DNA from: Methanoregula formicica SMSP
GTDB lineage: Archaea; Halobacteriota; Methanomicrobia; Methanomicrobiales; Methanospirillaceae
Direction: 5' to 3'
Length of the DNA: 64,000 nucleotides
NCBI RefSeq assembly: GCF_000327485.1
Contig: NC_019943.1
Location: 558,001 to 622,000, forward strand
In this document: positions 58,740-64,000 of the stretch, piece after piece
How positions within the stretch are numbered: the stretch's first letter is position 1
Layout: every line of letters starts with the position of its first letter
Position numbers and translations under genes: made by a program
Notes under the pieces: generated by a model
What the model was told of the DNA's origin: nothing
Databases searched by the model: none
The model's input: the letters and a program-made list of their open reading frames with translations, nothing else

Positions 58740-59831
58740 ATGAACGGCAAAAAACCAGATCTCATCAATATCAGGATCGGGGAGGAGATCTCCTCGATCG
58801 ATAACATAATTGAGGGGTATAAAAGCTACCAGGTACTCCGTGCGGCCCTGACACTCGGCCTCTTTGACTGGCTGGACGAGCACGGCCCCGCATTACGGGA
58901 AGATATCGGAAAGGCATTGTCCATCAACGGTATGTTCACCCGGAGTTTCTTCCAGACGCTTATCGATCTTGGATTCCTTTCCGGAAAGGATGATCGCTTC
59001 GGGAATACGGACCTCGCAACACGGCTTTTGGTCCGGGGCAGCCCGGCATACCAGGGCGACTGGATCCTGAATGCCGCAGATGGCAACGGCCAGTGGGACA
59101 ATCTTGCTGAGACGCTTGCCCTCACCGCTCCGAAAAACACCGGCTTTTCCGAGGGACCGGGCCCGCAGTTTCTCCGGGCAGCGGGCGAGCGGGCCCTGCG
59201 TGGGGAAGTCCAGGGCATCACGAAGATCCTTAGTACATGGGACGGTTTTGGTAACGCTGAAACACTTCTCGATATCGGGGGTGGACATGGCCTCTACGCG
59301 ATTGCCGCCTGTCAGCAGAACCCCCGTCTCCATGCGGTTGTTTTTGACAAACCCCATGTCGTTGACCTGACCCAGGAATTTATCCGGCAGTATGGTATGG
59401 AAGACCGCATCACCGTTATGGCAGGTGATATCGTAACCGATGATCCCGGTTCCGGCTACGATATCGTGCTCATCTCTCACCTGCTCTACAAGTTCCGGGC
59501 CGATCTTCCCGCTATCTTCAAAAAAGTCTGCAACAGCCTGAAACCCCGGGGGCTCTTTGTCTCCAATCACTGGTTCTGCGGCCCGGTCTGCGGAGCCGGA
59601 TCTTCCGGCGTCAGGGAACTCGACCGGTCCATCCACAGTTACGGGCATCCGCTCTGCCACCCGGAGGACTTTGCCTCCGCGATGTTCATGAACGGTCTGG
59701 TTGTTACGAAACGGGCCACCATCGCCACGAACTTCGGGGACTCGCAGGTACACGTTGCCGAGAAGGTGCCGGAAGGGCAGAGCCCGCTGCCCCGCCAGGA
59801 ACGTTCATGCGGGTGCAGTTCATGCCAGTAA
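58740..59831 (+). CDS. O-methyltransferase-type SAM methyltransferase with Cys-rich tail
   Basis: The 363-residue product has an N-terminal winged-helix dimerisation domain (YKSYQVLRAALTLGLFDWL) and a class I core with TLLDIGGGHGLYAIAACQQN, HAVVFDKPHVVDL, VLISHLLYKF, as in the acetylserotonin/caffeate O-methyltransferase family (plant-like OMT and antibiotic tailoring). At the C-terminus is a CGCSSCQ motif, unusual for the family. It starts 18 bases after binding protein 1, so it is part of the operon. A role in making or modifying the transported ligand is inferred. Confidence 0.82.
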   Translation: MNGKKPDLINIRIGEEISSIDNIIEGYKSYQVLRAALTLGLFDWLDEHGPALREDIGKALSINGMFTRSFFQTLIDLGFLSGKDDRFGNTDLATRLLVRGSPAYQGDWILNAADGNGQWDNLAETLALTAPKNTGFSEGPGPQFLRAAGERALRGEVQGITKILSTWDGFGNAETLLDIGGGHGLYAIAACQQNPRLHAVVFDKPHVVDLTQEFIRQYGMEDRITVMAGDIVTDDPGSGYDIVLISHLLYKFRADLPAIFKKVCNSLKPRGLFVSNHWFCGPVCGAGSSGVRELDRSIHSYGHPLCHPEDFASAMFMNGLVVTKRATIATNFGDSQVHVAEKVPEGQSPLPRQERSCGCSSCQ

Positions 59832-60748
59832 ACCGCCGGCGCCCGGAACAGAAAAGCCGACCCGACACTGCCATCTCCGCTGAACCCGGGGCAATCCTTC
59901 GGGAGACCGTCGACGAACTCCAGTCCCGGTTCGGTCATAAGTTCGGTGGCATCACGGTCGAACGGGCTGTCATCGGGATCTTCTTCACCGGGGTGAAACT
60001 CAGCAACGGGTCGGGTGGACTCTGTTTCACGCCCATCAAGGAGATCCCTCAGGCAGTCTGCTGCCCGAGCTCGCTCCGGGCGCTTCCATGGTCCGGTAAG
60101 TTCCGGGGCCGGCCGGTCACGACCTTCCTTGATGCCCTCTTCGATCCGGGCCCGGTTAAACGGGCCTTCGGGATCGCAGTAGTAAATGCCCTATCGGCAT
60201 CCAGCTGGGAGCAGGAACCTCCGGAGGATTATCACATCGAACGTGGAACGGACCCTCTGGAAACGGTAGAGATCCCGGATGACGCACATGTCGTTGTCAT
60301 CGGGGCACTTGTACCAATCCTGATGCGGCTGAAAAAACGGGGAAAGCCGTACTCGATCATCGAGATGGACCCCCGGACCCTCAAGCCCGACGAGATGCCC
60401 TTCTGGGTGCCGGTAGAACGGACATCCGAAGTAGTTCCGCAAGCAGACCTGCTGGTCATCACCGGCACGTCTCTCCTCTTCCACTCGCTTGAGCCCATCC
60501 TCGCCAGTGCGAAGAAGGGGGCACACATCATCATTGTCGGGCCGACGGCAAGCATGCTGCCGGGGGCCTTCTTCCGGCGCGGGATATCTGTGCTGGGCGG
60601 TGACCTCGTGCTCCATCCTGACGATCTCCTGGATATCCTGAGTGAAGGCGGCTCCGGTTATCATTTCTTTGGCAAATCCGCGGATCGGATCAGTATCCGG
60701 AACGATCATTTCCCGGTAAATGGCACGACCAGGACAAAAAAAATTTAG
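59807..60748 (+). CDS. DUF364 (PF04016)/DUF4213-type putative heavy-metal chelation protein
   Basis: The 313-residue product has an N-terminal DUF4213-type (enolase-N-like) domain with VERAVIGIFFTGVKLSNGSGGLCFTP, and a C-terminal DUF364 Rossmann-like domain with HVVVIGALVPILMRLKKRGK, IEMDPRT and LLVITGTSLLFHSLEPIL, then HIIIVGPTASMLPGAFFRRGISVLGG. The family has been structurally described as a likely heavy-metal chelation protein. Its start overlaps the methyltransferase gene by 25 bases, showing tight coupling. Confidence 0.85.
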   Translation: MRVQFMPVNRRRPEQKSRPDTAISAEPGAILRETVDELQSRFGHKFGGITVERAVIGIFFTGVKLSNGSGGLCFTPIKEIPQAVCCPSSLRALPWSGKFRGRPVTTFLDALFDPGPVKRAFGIAVVNALSASSWEQEPPEDYHIERGTDPLETVEIPDDAHVVVIGALVPILMRLKKRGKPYSIIEMDPRTLKPDEMPFWVPVERTSEVVPQADLLVITGTSLLFHSLEPILASAKKGAHIIIVGPTASMLPGAFFRRGISVLGGDLVLHPDDLLDILSEGGSGYHFFGKSADRISIRNDHFPVNGTTRTKKI

Positions 60749-60758
60749 GGAGTATGGT

Positions 60759-61823
60759 ATGGATAAGAAAAGCATTTTCATCATTATCGGTGTGGCAGTG
60801 ATCGTGGTTCTCTGTGCAGCAGGGTATGCGGTCTATGCCTCGGAAGGCCACACGGTACCGTCACACACCACGAAAATGATAACGGACATGATGGGGAGAA
60901 ACGTGACAATCCCCGTTCCGGTCCAGAAAGTAGTGACGATCGGGTCGGTCCCGGTCCAGAACACATTCATCTTTGCGCTCGGGAAGAACGGGACGATAGC
61001 TAACGGGCTGCCGGAATCCTTCATCAAACAGGGACGCTGGAAGTACCAGCAAGTCTTTGCCCCTAACCTTATCGGCCAGCCGGGGATGCAGTCGGCCTCC
61101 TATGAGCCGAATGCCGAGGAGATCCTGAAGGCAGGGCCGGACCTAGTCTTCACTATGGACATGGCTACGGTCAAGAGCCTCGATAAAAGCGATATCAGGG
61201 TGGTCTATCTCTCATGGGTGGATGCCGAGGATGTGAAGAAGCTGATGACGCTCATGGGTGAGATATATGATGAGCAGGAGAAAGCTCAGGAATACGTGCA
61301 GTTCTTTGATATGACTATCCAGCGGATCGATGCAAAGGTGTCCACAATCCCAGCGGACCAGCGTCCGAAGGTTCTGTATTTCCAGTATACCAGCATGAGC
61401 GTTCCGCACAAGATCGGGGACTGGTGGATCACGAAAGCAGGAGGGAAGAGCGTGACTGATGAACCTCGCCAGACCGAGAGCCTGAAGATCGAACCAGAAC
61501 AGATCGTGAAATGGAACCCGGATATCATCATTGTTGCATCACCAGCAGAGATTGGGGCAGTGTACAATGACACTAGGTTGTCTTCTGTCCCTGCCATCAA
61601 GAACAAGAGGGTATATATCACACCGATGGGAGCGCACATCTGGAGTCATCGCGGGATCGAAACACCGCTGACCGTGCTGTGGGCAGCCAAAACATTCTAC
61701 CCGGATACATTCGCGGATCTCGACTTGGAAGCAGAGACCATCGTATTCTACAAGAAATTCTTCGGCTATCCCCTCACCTCAGACCAGGTGAAGGAGATCC
61801 TGTCCGGAAAAGCTAAGGCGTGA
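60759..61823 (+). CDS. metal-chelate ABC transporter substrate-binding protein 2
   Basis: The 354-residue product begins MDKKSIFIIIGVAVIVVLCA, a membrane anchor, followed by TKMITDMMGRNVTIPVPVQKVV and the binding fold with EEILKAGPDLVFTM, WNPDIIIVASPAEIG, KRVYITPMGAHIW and IETPLTVLWAAKTFYPD. Conserved NxxxI-TPMGAH at the cleft may bind ligand. The gene overlaps the DUF364 end in frame only at the DNA level (start 11 bases after). Its N-terminus is almost that of binding protein 3, from recent duplication. Confidence 0.88.
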   Translation: MDKKSIFIIIGVAVIVVLCAAGYAVYASEGHTVPSHTTKMITDMMGRNVTIPVPVQKVVTIGSVPVQNTFIFALGKNGTIANGLPESFIKQGRWKYQQVFAPNLIGQPGMQSASYEPNAEEILKAGPDLVFTMDMATVKSLDKSDIRVVYLSWVDAEDVKKLMTLMGEIYDEQEKAQEYVQFFDMTIQRIDAKVSTIPADQRPKVLYFQYTSMSVPHKIGDWWITKAGGKSVTDEPRQTESLKIEPEQIVKWNPDIIIVASPAEIGAVYNDTRLSSVPAIKNKRVYITPMGAHIWSHRGIETPLTVLWAAKTFYPDTFADLDLEAETIVFYKKFFGYPLTSDQVKEILSGKAKA

Positions 61824-61840
61824 TTGTTGTGGTGATACCC

Positions 61841-62956
61841 ATGGATAAGAAGAACCAGTACATCCTGATCACCGTCGCATTTCTCATTATTGCGGGTATT
61901 GCCGTGATAACACTCAGCGGGGCCTCAGTCGGCCATGCACCGGCAACGGCTCCTGTAGCACAAAATACGAAGATGATCACCGACATGATGGGGCGGAATA
62001 TCTTCGTGCCCCAGCCAGTCAGCAGAGTACTGGCCACCGGCCCTCCGACAACACTTGAAGTCTACGTCCTTGCACCGGACAAGCTGATCGGCGTCAACTT
62101 CAACCCGAACCCCGCTCCCGACGGCTCGGTGTATATGCCGGCAAAGTACCGGAACCTGACCGTTGTGGGCGGATGGTTCGGCACCCAGACCGGGAATTAT
62201 GAGTCTTTCATCGCCATGAACCCCGACATCATCATTGACATGTCGACACTCGGGGATCCCAATGCCACGAGCACCGTCAATGAGCGCCAGCAGAAGTTCG
62301 GTACCATATCCGTGGTCGGCATCACGGATGCAGCAAACGTGACCCAGTACGATCCCTCGATAGCATTCCTCGGGTCACTCCTTGGCGCGGACCAGCAGGC
62401 GGCGTCACTCTCGGAATTCTACAACCGTGTCCTCTCAAAGGTCACGTCCACGGTAAAGACGATCCCTGATGACCAGAAGGTCCGGGTTTACTATGCAGAA
62501 GGCCCCAAGGGACTCCAGACCGATCCGATCGGCTCCCCTCATGCAGAACTGATCGATCTCGCCGGTGGGATCAATGTCGCTGATTGTGCCATTACGCCGG
62601 GCAACGGGCGGACAACCGTCTCGATGGAACAGGTCACGAAGTGGAGCCCCGATCTCATTATTGTCGGTGACCCCGGATTCTACAAGACCATCTCCAACGA
62701 CACGCTCTGGCAGGTGATCCCGGCCGTGAAGAACCACCGGATCTACCTTGTCCCGCAGTCGCCGTTCACCTGGTTCGACCGGCCGCCCGGTGTCAACCGG
62801 ATCATCGGTATCCCGTGGACGGCAAAGGTTCTGTATCCCGAAAAGTTCACGGATATCGACATGCCGGCCCTGACAAGGGAGTTCTACAGCAAGTTCTATC
62901 ACTACGATCTCTCGGACAGCGAAGTGAACAGTTTGTTGGATCCGTCGATCCGCTAA
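61841..62956 (+). CDS. metal-chelate ABC transporter substrate-binding protein 3
   Basis: The 371-residue product begins MDKKNQYILITVAFLIIAGI and has TKMITDMMGRNIFVPQPVSRVL, IAMNPDIIIDMSTLG, WSPDLIIVGDPGFY and PGVNRIIGIPWTAKVLYPE. The N-terminal anchor lacks a lipobox, as in the other two. Ligand-lining residues differ from the second protein (QSPFTWFDRPPG in place of TPMGAHIWSHRG), so the three may bind different forms of a ligand or different metals. It starts 17 bases after the second one. Confidence 0.88.
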   Translation: MDKKNQYILITVAFLIIAGIAVITLSGASVGHAPATAPVAQNTKMITDMMGRNIFVPQPVSRVLATGPPTTLEVYVLAPDKLIGVNFNPNPAPDGSVYMPAKYRNLTVVGGWFGTQTGNYESFIAMNPDIIIDMSTLGDPNATSTVNERQQKFGTISVVGITDAANVTQYDPSIAFLGSLLGADQQAASLSEFYNRVLSKVTSTVKTIPDDQKVRVYYAEGPKGLQTDPIGSPHAELIDLAGGINVADCAITPGNGRTTVSMEQVTKWSPDLIIVGDPGFYKTISNDTLWQVIPAVKNHRIYLVPQSPFTWFDRPPGVNRIIGIPWTAKVLYPEKFTDIDMPALTREFYSKFYHYDLSDSEVNSLLDPSIR

Positions 62957-62974
62957 TCCAGGTATGGGGAAGGA

Positions 62975-63631
62975 ATGGCGTCCAGGACCGTGAACCGGGA
63001 GGAGCATACGGATGAGTCCGCTGCCGATTTCAATGAGATTGCCCAGACCATCTTCTTCCCCATTTACCCGGTCATCGCCAACCAGATCCTTGAAAGGACC
63101 GGTATCGAGCAGGGTCAGTGCCTCGACTTAGGGTGCGGCCCCGGGCATCTCGCCATCGCGCTTGCAACCTTATCGGACCTGAAAGTCTGTGCAATGGATA
63201 ATTCCCGGCCCATGCTCAGGATAGCGGAAGAGAATATCCGGAAATACCGGCTTGAACGCCGCGTACGGGCCGTCTTTGGCGATGTCATGGAAATCCCGTT
63301 CAATACCGGGTCGATGGACCTTGTTGTCAGCCGGGGGTCGTTTTTCTTCTGGCCAAACCTCTCCCGGGGTTTTTCCGAATGCCTGCGGGTCATCAGGCCC
63401 GGGGGAATTGCGTACATTGGAGGCGGTTTTGGAAATGCACGCCTCAAGGACGAGATCGCTGAAAAGATGCGGGTCCGGGATCCGGAATGGAAGGAGAAAC
63501 GGAACCGGTGGTCACAGAACTGCACACCCCCAAAGGTGCGGGCAGCACTTGTCTTTGCAGGTATCCGGGATTATGATCTCAATAAAGACGATTCGGGTTA
63601 CTGGATCGTGTTCCGGAAGCCGCTGAAGTGA
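62975..63631 (+). CDS. SAM-dependent methyltransferase (third of the metal cluster)
   Basis: The 218-residue product has the class I SAM fold: CLDLGCGPGHLAIALATL (motif I), AMDNSRPMLRIAEENI (II), GDVMEIPFNTGSMDLVVSRGSFFFW (III/IV) and ECLRVIRPGGIAYIGGGF. It is a UbiE/ArsM-like small methyltransferase without special domains. It begins 18 bases after binding protein 3. Substrate unknown; position suggests tailoring of the cluster's metal ligand. Confidence 0.82.
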   Translation: MASRTVNREEHTDESAADFNEIAQTIFFPIYPVIANQILERTGIEQGQCLDLGCGPGHLAIALATLSDLKVCAMDNSRPMLRIAEENIRKYRLERRVRAVFGDVMEIPFNTGSMDLVVSRGSFFFWPNLSRGFSECLRVIRPGGIAYIGGGFGNARLKDEIAEKMRVRDPEWKEKRNRWSQNCTPPKVRAALVFAGIRDYDLNKDDSGYWIVFRKPLK

Positions 63632-63675
63632 CCACTATCGTTAACCATTTCAACCAGCCCGCAATATGATCCCCC

Positions 63676-64000
63676 ATGGAACCGGTCCGGGAACGGCTGC
63701 GGGAAACACCGGTCAAAAGCGGGGCAGCAGATTACCTCCTCACGCTCGATCGCGAGGACTACTCAGCCCTCTACCCCCGCATGGTCCGCTACGTTCTCGC
63801 AGTCTCTGACGGAGAGAGGCGGCTTGCATCATTCCGGACCAACACCTTCGAGTACTCCCCGCTCTCGCCTCTTGCGGCTGAATCCGTGGCGCTTGAGAAG
63901 GCCGGTGAGTGGGAGAAGGAGCTTGCAGCGGACCCCTCCCGTATTCTCCGTGAATTCAGGGAGCGGGAGCCAAAGCCGGCGAAACAACCGTCCGCCGACC
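63676..64000 (+). CDS. unidentified gene, runs off the window
   Basis: Partial (start present; end missing): ATG at 63676 opens a frame to the window end with 108 codons. It begins MEPVRERLRETPVKSGAADY, continues with LASFRTNTFEYSPLSPLAAE and a Glu/Lys-rich stretch (EWEKELAADPSRILREFRER). No domain recognised. It follows the third methyltransferase by 44 bases and might belong to its transcript or to a separate gene. Confidence 0.55.
   Translation, partial: MEPVRERLRETPVKSGAADYLLTLDREDYSALYPRMVRYVLAVSDGERRLASFRTNTFEYSPLSPLAAESVALEKAGEWEKELAADPSRILREFREREPKPAKQPSAD

Noticed and set aside
1-64000. Insertion sequences, prophage or integrase genes
   Set aside because: No transposase, integrase or phage structural gene was seen on either strand; only non-coding repeats and gene fragments suggest past recombination.

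Overview
The window looks like chromosome of a hydrogenotrophic methanogen of the order Methanomicrobiales (a Methanoregula-like genome is my best guess; this is inference). The reasons are a methanofuran-pathway decarboxylase (mfnA), an FmdE-type protein, a 3' fragment of a formate dehydrogenase beta subunit, diphthamide synthesis (dph2), the archaeal repair protein NreA with a PCNA-binding tail, an archaeal ATP-dependent DNA ligase, promoter boxes of the TATA type with leaderless starts, and many secreted or small membrane proteins. No rRNA, transposase, CRISPR array or phage module was seen. One tRNA (Val, GAC) is present at 32873.

Layout. 1-2.8 kb: small membrane protein, PAS histidine kinase, nuclease/phosphatase-fold protein. 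2.9-11.5 kb: two minus-strand membrane-protein operons, each headed by one of two paralogous 149-residue HTH regulators, with a surface-protein gene between them. Seven of the membrane proteins start with the same short motif (W-x-G-x-C-P/R), and all three transcripts start at near-identical palindromic operators that touch the start codon. This is the strongest candidate for an undescribed system. 11.6-23 kb: reductase, lipoproteins, two MFS transporters (one broken by a frameshift), hydrolase, secreted proteins, a metalloprotease-like protein. 22.9-30.1 kb: housekeeping block (METTL5-like methyltransferase, dph2, hpt, mfnA, ppsA, serA). 30.3-41.9 kb: HEAT-repeat membrane proteins, tRNA-Val, SET-domain protein, CorA, MsrA, glycosyltransferase, NreA, DNA ligase, MBL hydrolase, small membrane proteins.

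42-52 kb is a molybdenum/tungsten and sulfur-relay neighbourhood: a MOT1-type molybdate transporter, moeA with a tiny HTH-like gene, a TusA-like and a three-module DsrE-like protein, and an operon modA-trmO-modB-modC-VOC. It contains a second, truncated copy of the modC 3' end and an fdhB 3' fragment, each next to one copy of a dispersed non-coding repeat.

52.7-63.6 kb is a metal-chelate uptake and modification cluster arranged around a divergent promoter at 54.2 kb: a methyltransferase plus FmdE-like protein leftward; rightward a FecCD/BtuCD-type importer, three substrate-binding proteins, two more methyltransferases and a DUF364 (putative heavy-metal chelation) protein. The window ends inside an unidentified gene.

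At several places between genes lie short perfect hairpins whose arms start GAAGAA and end TTCTTC, with the inner pairs changed in a compensating manner from copy to copy.
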